Assembly: GCF_001457695.1 (NCBI RefSeq)
Contig: NZ_LN831025.1
Location: forward strand, 1,612,001-1,676,000
DNA from: Campylobacter jejuni
GTDB lineage: Bacteria > Campylobacterota > Campylobacteria > Campylobacterales > Campylobacteraceae
Reading direction: 5' to 3'
DNA length: 64,000 nt
This document shows positions 46,793 through 56,176 of this stretch, one piece after another. The translations under genes were made by a program, and so were the position numbers. The number at the start of each line of letters is the position of its first letter. Positions within the stretch are counted from its first letter, which is position 1. The notes beneath the pieces are model-generated. The model was not told the origin of the DNA, searched no databases, and was given only the letters and a program-made list of their open reading frames with translations.

Positions 46793-47899
46793 TTAATGCG
46801 AACACGCACTTTTTCCATTCATCACAGGTTGTATAGCAGAATTATCCGCACCACCTTCATTGTTAATCTTTTCTATAAAGCTCCAAATTTTTTCAGCCGC
46901 CATTAAATAACGCTTTGAACTCACACTTTCAGGGTGATAAAAACTCACAGGCTTGCCTTCATCTCCACCTTCTCTTACTATCATTTCTATAGGAATTTGC
47001 GCTAAAACTTCACTTTTATAAGCTTTTGCCATATCCTCAGCCGTTCCTTTGCCAAAAATATCATACTCTTTACCATTATCAGGACATAAAAATCCACTCA
47101 TATTTTCAATCACACCCGCTATAGGAATGTGAAGCTTATTAAACATATCTAAAGCTCTTTTGCTATCGTCTAAAGATACGGTTTGAGGTGTGCTTACACA
47201 AACTCCTGCAGTAATAGGAATACTTTGTGCAGAAGTAATTTGTGCATCGCCTGTTCCTGGAGGCATATCTAAAAACAATACATCAAGTTCAGGCCAAATC
47301 ACATCAGCTAAAAGTTGCTCGATTGCTTTCATAATCATAGCTCCACGCCACATAAGGCCTTGACCCTCTTCGATCAAAACCCCCATACTCATCATATAAA
47401 CACCATGAGTTAAAATAGGCTTTAATCTCTGCCCTACTACTTCAGGCTGAGTTTTGGTTTCACCTAGCATTCTTGGAATATTTGGCCCATAAATATCCGC
47501 GTCTAAAATACCTACTCTTTTTCCCATTTTAGCCATGGAAATTGCTAAATTTACTGTAGTTGTAGATTTGCCCACACCACCTTTTCCACTTGAAACCATG
47601 ATGAAATTTTTTACTTGTGGAGCGATATTTTTTCCACTTCTTGAATTACTTTTTTCTTCAGGAATTTTTGGAGTGATGATATTAAGTTCGATATTTTTTA
47701 AAGCCAAACTCGATAAAGCTTCAATAGTATTTTTACGAATTTCATTAGCTACTTCAGGATTTGCTGAAACGATTTCTATATCAATAAATACACCATCATC
47801 TTGAATTTTAATATCTTTTACAAAGTTAAAACTCACTATATCCTTTTCAAAACCAGGATATTTTACAGTTTTTAATTTCTCTAAAATTTGTTCTTTCAT
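46793..47899 (-). CDS. mrp: Mrp/ApbC-type P-loop ATPase, iron-sulphur cluster carrier
   Basis: A 368-aa protein. The N-terminal DUF59/MIP18-like domain (1-90) is followed by a MinD-like ATPase with the deviant Walker A SSGKGGVGKSTTTVN, LDADIYGPNIPRMLG, FLDMPPGTGDAQ and VIENMSGFLCPDNG. Family members bind and deliver Fe-S clusters to apoproteins. The usual CxxC pair is reduced to a single cysteine in MSGFLCPDNG, as in some relatives; a further cysteine lies in the SACSH C-terminus. It lies 25 bp upstream of dapD on the same strand. Confidence 0.92.
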   Translation of the reverse strand: MKEQILEKLKTVKYPGFEKDIVSFNFVKDIKIQDDGVFIDIEIVSANPEVANEIRKNTIEALSSLALKNIELNIITPKIPEEKSNSRSGKNIAPQVKNFIMVSSGKGGVGKSTTTVNLAISMAKMGKRVGILDADIYGPNIPRMLGETKTQPEVVGQRLKPILTHGVYMMSMGVLIEEGQGLMWRGAMIMKAIEQLLADVIWPELDVLFLDMPPGTGDAQITSAQSIPITAGVCVSTPQTVSLDDSKRALDMFNKLHIPIAGVIENMSGFLCPDNGKEYDIFGKGTAEDMAKAYKSEVLAQIPIEMIVREGGDEGKPVSFYHPESVSSKRYLMAAEKIWSFIEKINNEGGADNSAIQPVMNGKSACSH

Positions 47900-47968
47900 A
47901 TTTTTTCCTTGTCTTTTAAAAAAATCAATTTTACTAATAAAATGATAAAATTTAGCTTTTTATAAGTG

Positions 47969-47974
47969 TATAAT
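47969..47974 (+). promoter_or_regulatory. -10 element upstream of ispDF
   Basis: TATAAT preceded by TG, in the divergent region between mrp and ispDF and 48 bases before the chosen ispDF start. Confidence 0.5.
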
Positions 47975-48022
47975 ATGGTAACATTATAAAAACCAACAAT
48001 ATTAAAAAGAGGAATGAAAAAA

Positions 48023-49138
48023 ATGAGTGAAATGAGCCTCATTATGTTAGCAGCTGGAAATTCTACTCGTTTTAACACAAAGGTAAAAAAACAATTTTTA
48101 CGACTTGGAAATGACCCTCTTTGGCTTTATGCAACAAAAAATTTAAGCTCTTTTTATCCTTTTAAAAAAATAGTTGTTACCTCTAGTAATATCACTTATA
48201 TGAAAAAATTTACTAAAAACTATGAATTCATAGAAGGTGGTGATACCAGAGCAGAATCCTTAAAAAAAGCCTTAGAGCTCATAGATAGCGAATTTGTTAT
48301 GGTAAGTGATGTAGCAAGGGTATTGGTGAGTAAAAATTTGTTTGATCGTTTGATTGAAAATTTAGATAAAGCAGATTGTATTACCCCTGCTTTAAAAGTT
48401 GCAGATACAACACTTTTTGACAATGAAGCCTTGCAAAGAGAAAAAATCAAACTCATTCAAACCCCGCAAATTTCTAAAACCAAATTGCTTAAAAAAGCCT
48501 TGGATCAAAACCTAGAATTTACAGATGATAGCACAGCTATAGCTGCAATGGGTGGAAAAATTTGGTTTGTTGAAGGTGAAGAAAATGCAAGCAAACTAAC
48601 CTTTAAAGAAGATCTTAAAAAGCTTGATTTACCTAAACCTAGCTTTGAAATTTTTACTGGCAATGGTTTTGATGTGCATGAATTTGGAGAGAATCGCCCT
48701 TTGCTTTTAGCAGGAGTGCAAATTCATCCTACTATGGGGCTTAAAGCACATAGCGATGGAGATGTTTTAGCTCACTCTTTAACCGATGCGATTTTAGGTG
48801 CTGCAGGACTTGGAGATATAGGAGAGCTTTATCCTGATACTGATATGAAATTTAAAAATGCCAACTCCATGGAGCTTTTAAAACAGGCTTATGATAAAGT
48901 CAGAGAAATAGGTTTTGAACTCATCAATATAGACATTTGCGTCATGGCACAAAGCCCTAAACTTAAAGACTTTAAACAAGCTATGCAAAGCAATATAGCT
49001 CATACCTTAGATTTAGATGAATTTAGAATCAATGTTAAAGCCACAACAACGGAAAAATTGGGTTTTATTGGAAGAAAAGAAGGTATGGCGGTGCTTAGTA
49101 GTGTAAATTTAAAATATTTTGATTGGACAAGATTATGA
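48023..49138 (+). CDS. ispDF: Bifunctional IspD/IspF isoprenoid enzyme
   Basis: A 371-aa fusion of two MEP-pathway enzymes. Residues 1-205: CDP-ME synthase (MLAAGNSTRFNTKVKKQFL; VMVSDVARVLV). Residues 215-371: MECDP synthase with zinc/metal ligands (GNGFDVHEFGENRPLLLAGV; HSDGDVLAHSLTDAILGAAG). A known epsilonproteobacterial fusion. The start at 48023 gives an 8-base spacing from AGAGGA; the ATG nine bases earlier touches the ribosome site. Confidence 0.95.
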   Translation: MSEMSLIMLAAGNSTRFNTKVKKQFLRLGNDPLWLYATKNLSSFYPFKKIVVTSSNITYMKKFTKNYEFIEGGDTRAESLKKALELIDSEFVMVSDVARVLVSKNLFDRLIENLDKADCITPALKVADTTLFDNEALQREKIKLIQTPQISKTKLLKKALDQNLEFTDDSTAIAAMGGKIWFVEGEENASKLTFKEDLKKLDLPKPSFEIFTGNGFDVHEFGENRPLLLAGVQIHPTMGLKAHSDGDVLAHSLTDAILGAAGLGDIGELYPDTDMKFKNANSMELLKQAYDKVREIGFELINIDICVMAQSPKLKDFKQAMQSNIAHTLDLDEFRINVKATTTEKLGFIGRKEGMAVLSSVNLKYFDWTRL

Positions 49139-50022
49139 AAGTTTTAATTATTGAAAATGAAATTTATCTAGCGCAAAGCATTAGCATTAAACTAAGTGAT
49201 GCTGGATATAGCTGTGAAATTATTAACTCGTTTGATGAATACAATGGTGAAAAATACTATGATATTGTACTGCTTTCTACAAATACTAATAATTTTCTAA
49301 AAGCCGTAGGTCAGTTTAAACATAGTATTATTATTTTGCTTATTTCTTATATAAGTACAGATACAGTTTCAAATCCTTTGAAATTAGGTGCTAGTGATTA
49401 TATTCAAAAACCCTTTATGATAGAAGAGCTGATTAGAAAAATAAAGCATTATCAGGATTTTAGAAAACTTTCAATCCTTAATAAAGCTTATCAAAGCTAT
49501 ATCAAATCAAGATTAGAAACAATCAAAATTCCAGAGTATAATTATAAAAAATTAAAACTTCCATTGATATTAAAATCCAACAAGCAAAGCAGTACTGATG
49601 CTTTTGTTTTTAATTATGCAAATGAATGTGACATTACTCTTTCTTTTATTGATTTAACATCTACAAATTCAGTTGAAAAAGTTATGAAACTTCCCACAGA
49701 AAATAATCTTTTATTTTTAAGTAATTTTCAAGCATTAAAAGCAGCAGAAAAGGAAAAACTCCTAGATTTTATACAAAACAAAAATGTTATTTTGCATACC
49801 AATTCAAATACAGATGATTTAAAAATAAACTGCATTAATTTAAATGATAATGAAAAAAATATCGATAGCAATGAAATTTTAACCATAGATGAGTATGTAA
49901 AATATGTTATTATAAATTACCAAAATATATTTCCTGATACTGATCTTTCAAAAAAATTAGGCATTTCGCGTAAATCTTTATGGGAAAAAAGGAAGAAATA
50001 TGAAATCAGCAAGAAAAAATAA
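49135..50022 (+). CDS. Atypical orphan response regulator (HP1021/Cj1608 type)
   Basis: A 295-aa protein: an N-terminal receiver-like domain (MKVLIIENEIYLAQSISIKL; SDYIQKPFMIEELIRKIKHY with the conserved lysine-proline) and a C-terminal Fis/NtrC-like helix-turn-helix (LSKKLGISRKSLWEKRKKY). The usual phosphorylation aspartate is replaced: the strand reads YDIVLLSTN, with S48 in its place, and no histidine kinase gene is nearby. Known relatives in Helicobacter and Campylobacter act without phosphorylation and control replication initiation, redox and energy metabolism. The ATG at 49135 overlaps the ispDF stop by 4 bp. Confidence 0.88.
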   Translation: MKVLIIENEIYLAQSISIKLSDAGYSCEIINSFDEYNGEKYYDIVLLSTNTNNFLKAVGQFKHSIIILLISYISTDTVSNPLKLGASDYIQKPFMIEELIRKIKHYQDFRKLSILNKAYQSYIKSRLETIKIPEYNYKKLKLPLILKSNKQSSTDAFVFNYANECDITLSFIDLTSTNSVEKVMKLPTENNLLFLSNFQALKAAEKEKLLDFIQNKNVILHTNSNTDDLKINCINLNDNEKNIDSNEILTIDEYVKYVIINYQNIFPDTDLSKKLGISRKSLWEKRKKYEISKKK

Positions 50023-51160
50023 AAACATTATCATAGATCAAAATGAATTTGGCATCTTGTCACTTATTAAAGAAGGTTTGCTAGGCACTTGCACTCATTT
50101 AATGAATGAAAAAGAAGTCAATGAAATCATTAAATCAGGAAAATTTAAAGGAGAAAGTTTTCCCTATCCCTTAAGCTTTGCACCAAAAAATGCTGAAGAA
50201 GCACTAAATGATATAAAATCTGGCGATAGAATCGATCTCATACTAGACGAAAAAGTAGTAGGACATATAGATTTTAAAAGCCAATTTAAAAATAATAAAA
50301 ATTTTTCTGATATTTTCAGTCCTAACACTTGCTCTTTAGAAGACATGGGAACAACTTGCATAAGTGGAAAAATAGAAATTTATAATTCTCAAATTAAAAA
50401 AATAAAAGAAAATTTTCAACAAATCAAAAACAATCTTAATGCACAAAAAATTACCGCTATAGTTTCAAGTTTTGATCCTTTGCATCGTGCCCATGAAAGA
50501 ATGTTTCGTTGGACTATTGATAAAGCAGATTTAGTTGTAATTTTTCTTGTAGAATCTTTTGATGCAAATGGGTTTGAATTCGAACTTAAAGAAGCATATT
50601 TGAAAAAATTTATTCAAAACTATCTTCCACCGGATAGAATTTTCATTTTTCCATTAAAAAATATTAATATTTTTCACGCTCATTTAAATCCTGGCTTAGA
50701 AAGCATTATCGCAAAAAGTCTAGGTTGTACCAAACTAGTAGTAGGACAAAATCATACAGGACTTGGAATGTTTTATGATGATAATCAACCAAAAACTATA
50801 CTTGATGATTTTTCCAAGGACTATGGCATAGAAGTGATTGTTTTACCTGAATTTGTATTTTGCGATCAATGTCGCATGATTGTTAGCACAAGATCTTGCC
50901 CTCATGGTTGTCATCACCATTTGCACTATAATTCTCAGTCTTTAAAAGATTTACTAAGAGCGGGTATCATTCCTCCAGCAATTTTCATGCGCAAGGAAGT
51001 ATCTAGTGTTATTTTAACTTCTCTTTTTCCAAATAGATTAAAAAATATGCAAAAAATTTATAATGAGCTTTTTCCAACTGATGGAATTTTAGAATACAAA
51101 AATGATGAAGAATTTTATCAAAAACTTTTAGAAATTCATCAAATGTCTTATATGGTGTAA
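50000..51160 (+). CDS. ATP sulfurylase-like nucleotidyltransferase (Cj1609 type)
   Basis: A 386-aa protein with the layout of sulfate adenylyltransferase: a PUA-like N-terminal part, then a nucleotidyltransferase core with SSFDPLHRAHERMFRW (the HxxH loop region, here LHRAHE) and VVGQNHTGLGMFYDD (matching the GRDHAGPG loop). It also has a probable metal-binding cluster FCDQCRMIVSTRSCPHGCHH, and a C-terminal FMRKEVSSVIL segment. No other sulfate-reduction or assimilation gene lies in the window, so the real substrate may not be sulfate. It overlaps the regulator gene by 23 bp, with an AGGAAG site inside that gene. Confidence 0.75.
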   Translation: MKSARKNKNIIIDQNEFGILSLIKEGLLGTCTHLMNEKEVNEIIKSGKFKGESFPYPLSFAPKNAEEALNDIKSGDRIDLILDEKVVGHIDFKSQFKNNKNFSDIFSPNTCSLEDMGTTCISGKIEIYNSQIKKIKENFQQIKNNLNAQKITAIVSSFDPLHRAHERMFRWTIDKADLVVIFLVESFDANGFEFELKEAYLKKFIQNYLPPDRIFIFPLKNINIFHAHLNPGLESIIAKSLGCTKLVVGQNHTGLGMFYDDNQPKTILDDFSKDYGIEVIVLPEFVFCDQCRMIVSTRSCPHGCHHHLHYNSQSLKDLLRAGIIPPAIFMRKEVSSVILTSLFPNRLKNMQKIYNELFPTDGILEYKNDEEFYQKLLEIHQMSYMV

Positions 51161-51164
51161 TAAA

Positions 51165-51665
51165 ATGCAAAAATTATTTTTAACTTTTTTTTATTCAGGT
51201 TCTATAAAAAAGGCAAGTGGGACTTTTGGTACTATCGCTGCTTTAATACCTGCTTTTTTTATACTTAAATATCTCGGGATTAATACTTTGTTTTTACTAA
51301 GCATTTTAATTTTTGTTGCAAGTATTCGTGTTATAGATGATTATGAAAAAAAAACAGGAATTCACGATGATAAACACATAGTTATCGATGAAGTTGCTGG
51401 AGTTTTTCTTGCTTGTGCTATTGCAGCAAGTGTTGAAAACTCGATAGTCAATTTTGTTTTGGCTTTTGTTTTATTTAGACTCTTTGACATTACAAAACCT
51501 TCTATTATTGGCAAGATAGATAAAAAAGTCAAAGGCGGACTAGGTGTAATGCTTGATGATATACTAGCAGGATTGTTTGCTGGACTTTTAAGTGCGGTAA
51601 TTTACGGATTTTTACTTAAATTTAATTTAGTTTTTTGGGATATAAATTTAAAAGATTTATTTTGA
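51165..51665 (+). CDS. pgpA: Phosphatidylglycerophosphatase A
   Basis: A 166-aa integral membrane enzyme with about four hydrophobic segments. Family motifs: GSIKKASGTFGTIAALIPA at the start, HIVIDEVAGVFLACAIA, RLFDITKPSIIGKID and MLDDILAGLFAGL, which hold the acidic catalytic residues. It makes phosphatidylglycerol from its phosphate. It lies 4 bp after the sulfurylase-like gene. Confidence 0.92.
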   Translation: MQKLFLTFFYSGSIKKASGTFGTIAALIPAFFILKYLGINTLFLLSILIFVASIRVIDDYEKKTGIHDDKHIVIDEVAGVFLACAIAASVENSIVNFVLAFVLFRLFDITKPSIIGKIDKKVKGGLGVMLDDILAGLFAGLLSAVIYGFLLKFNLVFWDINLKDLF

Positions 51666-51705
51666 AATTTTGCTTAAATTAATTAAATTTTAAATTTTAT
51701 TCTTA

Positions 51706-51711
51706 TATAAT
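51706..51711 (+). promoter_or_regulatory. -10 element of rpsT
   Basis: TATAAT, 33 bases before the rpsT ATG, in an otherwise featureless A/T-rich 78-bp gap. Confidence 0.6.
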
Positions 51712-51743
51712 TTAGTCTTTAATTTCAAAAAAGGAAAATATAA

Positions 51744-52007
51744 ATGGCAAACCATAAATCTGCTGAAAAAAGAGCAAGACAAACTATTAAAAAAACAGAA
51801 AGAAATAGATTCTATAGAACAAGACTTAAAAATATAACTAAAGCCGTAAGAGAAGCTGCAGCAAATGGAGATAAAAATGCTGCTAATGAAGCTTTAAAAG
51901 TAGCTAATAAAAGCATTCATGCTATGGTAAGTCGCGGTTTCATTAAAAAACAAACTGCTTCTCGCCGTGTAAGCCGCTTAGCCCTTTTAGTAAATAAAAT
52001 CGCATAA
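51744..52007 (+). CDS. rpsT: 30S ribosomal protein S20
   Basis: An 87-aa basic helical protein: [20 protein letters not shown] at the start and [20 protein letters not shown] near the end. Normal length, AAGGA site, own promoter; prfA follows 18 bp later. Confidence 0.97.
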   Translation: MANHKSAEKRARQTIKKTERNRFYRTRLKNITKAVREAAANGDKNAANEALKVANKSIHAMVSRGFIKKQTASRRVSRLALLVNKIA

Positions 52008-52025
52008 TTTTCTATATAGTTTTTA

Positions 52026-53093
52026 ATGTTAGCTAGCAAACTAGATCCTTTTTTAAAACGCTTTGAAGAGTTAAATTCTCTTCTTAGCAGTTCTGATATA
52101 CTCAACGATATCAGTAAAATGACTACACTCTCTAAAGAACAAAAAAATTTAGAACCTATCGTTTCAAAAGCTAAAGAGTATTTAAAAACTTTAGACAATA
52201 TAGAAGAAAATAAAGCTTTGCTAAACGATCCAGAACTTGGGGAACTTGCAAAAGAAGAACTAAAAACTTTAGAAGAATTAAAACCAAAACTTGAAGAAGA
52301 GATTAAAATTTTACTTCTTCCTAAGGATCCCAATGATGAAAGAAATATTTTTCTTGAAATTCGTGCAGGCACAGGTGGAGATGAGGCATCTTTATTTGTA
52401 GGAGATCTTGTAAAAGCTTATGCAAGATATGCTGAAAATCGCGGCTATAAACTTGAGATTGTAAACTCTAGCGAAGGAAGTGTAGGTGGATTTAAAGAAA
52501 TCATCATGCTTGTTAAAGGAACAGGGGCTTATTCAAGACTTAAATATGAAGGTGGAACGCACCGTGTTCAAAGAGTTCCTCAAACAGAATCCCAAGGACG
52601 CGTGCATACTTCTGCTATCACCGTGGCAGTAATGCCAGAAGTTGATGATATAGAAATCGAAATCAATCCAAACGATCTTAAAGTTGATGTTATGCGATCT
52701 TCAGGACATGGTGGACAAAGTGTAAATACTACTGATTCAGCTGTTCGTATCACTCATATCCCTACAGGTATAGTTGTAGTCAATCAAGATGGAAAAAGCC
52801 AACACAAAAATAAAGAAAGTGCGATGAAAGTCCTAAAAGCAAGGCTTTATGAAATGCAAGAAAGTGAAAGACTGGCAAAAGAAAGTGAAGCAAGAAAATC
52901 TCAAGTAGGAAGCGGAGATAGAAGCGAACGCATTCGCACTTACAATTTTCCACAAAATCGTATCAGCGATCATAGAATAAATCTTACTTTATATCGCTTA
53001 GATGCCATTATGCAAGATGGGCTTTTTGATGAAATCATAGAACCTTTAATCACTCATCATCAAGCCCAAGCTTTACAAGAACAAAATTTATAA
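52026..53093 (+). CDS. prfA: Peptide chain release factor 1
   Basis: A 355-aa class I release factor for UAA and UAG. Seen: [39 protein letters not shown], and the catalytic GGQ loop [20 protein letters not shown]. No strong ribosome site precedes the ATG, so it may be read from rpsT ribosomes. Confidence 0.97.
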   Translation: MLASKLDPFLKRFEELNSLLSSSDILNDISKMTTLSKEQKNLEPIVSKAKEYLKTLDNIEENKALLNDPELGELAKEELKTLEELKPKLEEEIKILLLPKDPNDERNIFLEIRAGTGGDEASLFVGDLVKAYARYAENRGYKLEIVNSSEGSVGGFKEIIMLVKGTGAYSRLKYEGGTHRVQRVPQTESQGRVHTSAITVAVMPEVDDIEIEINPNDLKVDVMRSSGHGGQSVNTTDSAVRITHIPTGIVVVNQDGKSQHKNKESAMKVLKARLYEMQESERLAKESEARKSQVGSGDRSERIRTYNFPQNRISDHRINLTLYRLDAIMQDGLFDEIIEPLITHHQAQALQEQNL

Positions 53094-53106
53094 GACTTTA
53101 TATAAA

Positions 53107-53850
53107 TTAATGCTTATGTCGATTTCCACTAGCACCTATATGTGCGACATTTCCATTTTCTATATCATAAGCTTGACCAAAACCTTTTACAAAGCGTCCT
53201 TTTTTAAATTCAAGCTTTACTAGATGAAAATCAAGCATCTTGCGTATAGTTTTAATGCCTCCTTCTCCTCCGGTTTGTTTTTCAAACTCATCATAAATTT
53301 GATCAAATCTTTCACCTCTCTCTAAAAAACTTGCATCTACTCTATAGCGCAATCTTTTACGAAGTATAACAGAAGCGGCTTTACTCTCATCCTCTAAAAA
53401 CATTATTTCTATATTGTTTGGATTTGCTTTGATGTTGTTAAAATGTTCGCTTACTTCACTTATATAAATATAATTTCCCCATTGTGTGCTTACAAAAGGT
53501 GCATACGAGCAAACAACTTCTCCATTTGCATTTAAAGTTGCCAAAGCTACAGAATTAAAACTTAGCATAAATTCATTTAATTCTTTTTCTACTCCACTAA
53601 AATTTTGCTCGCTCTTTGCACTCATGCAAAGGGATATTATAGTATCTTTAATCGTGTTTTCATCGGCTTTTTTAGGAAATTCCACTCGTAAATTTTCTTT
53701 ATCATTGTAAACAAGATCCAAGCCATTAAAATCAACACTTTTTAGAAAAACATCTTGCACTTGCTCAATACCACCAAATTTTTTACAAAGATCAACTAAA
53801 TTTGATTTATGATGATCATTCATATGAAAAATAATGCTTTCAAAATTCAT
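53107..53850 (-). CDS. chuZ: Haem oxygenase ChuZ (HugZ family)
   Basis: A 247-aa split-barrel haem-degrading enzyme. An N-terminal domain (MNFESIIFHMNDHHKSNLVD) is followed by the FMN-binding-like barrel (LATLNANGEVVCSYAPFVST; IYISEVSEHFNNIKANPNN; RKRLRYRVDASFLERGERFD) and the C-terminal loop VAHIGASGNRHKH that supplies haem-ligand histidine in HugZ proteins. It releases iron from haem brought in by ChuABCD, encoded divergently. Fur-type control is expected (see the operator entries). Confidence 0.93.
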   Translation of the reverse strand: MNFESIIFHMNDHHKSNLVDLCKKFGGIEQVQDVFLKSVDFNGLDLVYNDKENLRVEFPKKADENTIKDTIISLCMSAKSEQNFSGVEKELNEFMLSFNSVALATLNANGEVVCSYAPFVSTQWGNYIYISEVSEHFNNIKANPNNIEIMFLEDESKAASVILRKRLRYRVDASFLERGERFDQIYDEFEKQTGGEGGIKTIRKMLDFHLVKLEFKKGRFVKGFGQAYDIENGNVAHIGASGNRHKH

Positions 53851-53892
53851 TTTTATCCTTTCTTGATTTTAAAATAAAATATTAAAAAAAAT

Positions 53893-53909
53893 GGTATCAA
53901 TTATCAAAT
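53893..53909. promoter_or_regulatory. Possible Fur box on the chuZ side
   Basis: The stretch reads GGTATCAATTATCAAAT; on the minus strand ATTTGATAATTGATACC resembles a Fur box with several mismatches. It lies 43 bases upstream of the chuZ ATG. Confidence 0.35.
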
Positions 53910-53975
53910 TAAAAATAACTTAAAATATAAAAATTATCTATTTTATCAAAAATTTATACTAAATTAAGTTAATAA

Positions 53976-53992
53976 AGGATAAATTTCATCCT
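53976..53992. promoter_or_regulatory. Inverted repeat in the chuZ-chuA intergenic region
   Basis: AGGAT and ATCCT flank AAATTTC. It is between the two candidate Fur boxes and could be part of the regulatory region. Short, so uncertain. Confidence 0.25.
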
Positions 53993-54000
53993 AAATTATT

Positions 54001-54017
54001 ATGATATAAATTATCAT
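54001..54017. promoter_or_regulatory. Fur-box-like operator before chuA
   Basis: ATGATA and TATCAT flank TAAAT, a symmetric match to the GATAATGATAATCATTATC-type Fur site, 27 bases upstream of the chuA start codon. The chu genes are known to be Fur-repressed. Confidence 0.6.
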
Positions 54018-54043
54018 TATTTATTTTATTTAAGGAGTAAAAT

Positions 54044-56176
54044 TTGCACCCAAATAAAAAAGCTTTTAACTTATCTTTATTTGCATTATTACTAATAACT
54101 AATTTAAATGCACAAGAATCAAATGAAGCTATCAATCTACAAAAAGTTGTTGTTAGTGCAACAGGTTTTGAACAAGATGCAGACTCAAATTTACGCAATG
54201 TAATCAGCATTGAAGGCAAAGATCTGCAAAATAAAGGTTATGTTTCCTTAGAACAAGCCTTAGAAAGAATTTCAGGCATTAGTTTTGTAAATTTTGGACT
54301 TGGACGCAATATAGACATGCGTGGACAAGGAAATAAGTCCAATATAGCTGTAAAAGTTATGATCGATGGGCGTGCTATTAATGTTCTTGATAATTCCCAT
54401 GGTGTAACCCCGCTAGATAGTATCAATTTAGATAATGTAGAACGCATAGAAATCATACCTGGGGGTGGATCTGTGCTTTATGGAAGTGGTACTAGAGGGG
54501 GCGTGATTAATATCATTACAAAAAAACAAAAATCAGATGCTTTTGCTATAAATTTAAAAAGCAGTGCCTATGATCATGGTGGACTAGGTGGAAATTTAGG
54601 TATCAATGGCGCCAAACAAATAAATGAAAATTTAGCTTTTAGCTTTGATATACAAAGTTTTAACCTTGATGGATATCAAGAAGGTTATAATGAAAAAGGT
54701 TATTTTATCAACACAAAAACCTATATTGATATCAATGATAATAGCGATTTAACTTTGGGTTATAATTATTTTAAAAGCAAAAATACCAGCAGTGGCTATC
54801 TAACAAAAGCACAAGCTCAAAGCGATCCAACCCAAAAAGGCAATAGTGACAATATCACACAAATCAATCGCCCTGAAATTTCTTTGGATTATCATTACTA
54901 TTTTGATGATATATGGGAATTTAACCTAGAAGCTTTTTGGCAAAATCAAAAGATCAATTATCTAAAAGATGAAATTTCTATGATGGGAACTACAGCTTAT
55001 CAAAATGGAAGTGGTTTTGAAGACACACTTACAGGGATAAGTTTAAAAAACAAGCTAAATTATGCAAATAATTCTTATTTTATTTTTGGTTATGAATTTA
55101 CAAACCATGATGCAAAAAGAAAGAGTTTGGTGTATTATAGCGTTCCAGGTGTCATAAATTATCACAGGATGACAACTTTAATGGATATGACTAAACAAAG
55201 CCATTCTATTTTCGCTCTTGATTCTCATAATTTTAATGAATTTTTCACTTTATCCGGTGGAGCTAGATATGAATTTAGCACTTATAATACCAATAGATCT
55301 TATAGAAATGAAATGAGTATGAACGGAAGACCGCCATCATCAAATCCTATAATCACAGACTCAACAACCCTTTTTGATACCGATAAAAACACCAATAATT
55401 TTGCTTTTGAAATCACCCCTAACTTTAAATACTCTGACACAGGCAATCTTTATCTTAAATACGAAAGAGGTTTTGTTTCTCCTACACCTGCTCAATTTGT
55501 CAATCGCAACAAAACTGGTAATGGAATACCACCCTATTATTCGTCGAACCTAAAAGCTGAGATCTTTGATACCTTTGAACTAGGTATTGATGATTTTTGG
55601 TGGGATTTTTACGGCTTTAATCTAACTTTATTTTACACTCTAAGCAAAGATGAAATTTCTTATCTTGGAAACCCTCATTCTACTAGTGGATCTTGGTGGA
55701 AATATTATAATATAGATCAAACTCGCCGTTTAGGAGTAGAATTAAGTCTGAGTCAAAATTTTTTAGATGATGATTTAATCTTTAGAGAAAGTCTAACTTA
55801 TCTTGATGCTAAAATTTCTAAAGGTGTTAATGACGGCATGAGAATTCCTTATGTTTCAAAAATCAAAGCCACAGCTGGGCTTGAATACGCTTGGAATAAA
55901 AATTTCTCAAATTTTGTTGATTTAACCTATTTTTCTAGAGCAAAAGATGGTGGAACTATAAATGAAAATACAGGAAAAATGTCTAAAAATTCTTGGATAA
56001 GGGATTATTTTTTAACAGATATTGGCATGAAATATAATTATAAAAAATTACAAATTTTAGCAGGAATTCGCAATCTTTTCGATAAAAGATACTACACCTA
56101 TCAAGACAGTATAAATGATCAATACCTAGTTGGGAATGGCAGAAACTACTATGTTGAATTTAAATACGCATTCTAA
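54044..56176 (+). CDS. chuA: TonB-dependent haem receptor ChuA
   Basis: A 710-aa outer-membrane receptor. Signal peptide at residues 1-23 (MHPNKKAFNLSLFALLLITN, cut near LNA-QES), a TonB-box-like INLQKVVVSATG, a plug domain (DNVERIEIIPGGGSVLYGSG; GGVINIITKK), then a 22-strand-type barrel ending in NYYVEFKYAF with a terminal aromatic residue. It takes up haem/haemoglobin with TonB-ExbBD energy. The start codon is TTG, with TAAGGAG before it; no in-frame ATG fits. First gene of chuABCD. Confidence 0.94.
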   Translation: MHPNKKAFNLSLFALLLITNLNAQESNEAINLQKVVVSATGFEQDADSNLRNVISIEGKDLQNKGYVSLEQALERISGISFVNFGLGRNIDMRGQGNKSNIAVKVMIDGRAINVLDNSHGVTPLDSINLDNVERIEIIPGGGSVLYGSGTRGGVINIITKKQKSDAFAINLKSSAYDHGGLGGNLGINGAKQINENLAFSFDIQSFNLDGYQEGYNEKGYFINTKTYIDINDNSDLTLGYNYFKSKNTSSGYLTKAQAQSDPTQKGNSDNITQINRPEISLDYHYYFDDIWEFNLEAFWQNQKINYLKDEISMMGTTAYQNGSGFEDTLTGISLKNKLNYANNSYFIFGYEFTNHDAKRKSLVYYSVPGVINYHRMTTLMDMTKQSHSIFALDSHNFNEFFTLSGGARYEFSTYNTNRSYRNEMSMNGRPPSSNPIITDSTTLFDTDKNTNNFAFEITPNFKYSDTGNLYLKYERGFVSPTPAQFVNRNKTGNGIPPYYSSNLKAEIFDTFELGIDDFWWDFYGFNLTLFYTLSKDEISYLGNPHSTSGSWWKYYNIDQTRRLGVELSLSQNFLDDDLIFRESLTYLDAKISKGVNDGMRIPYVSKIKATAGLEYAWNKNFSNFVDLTYFSRAKDGGTINENTGKMSKNSWIRDYFLTDIGMKYNYKKLQILAGIRNLFDKRYYTYQDSINDQYLVGNGRNYYVEFKYAF

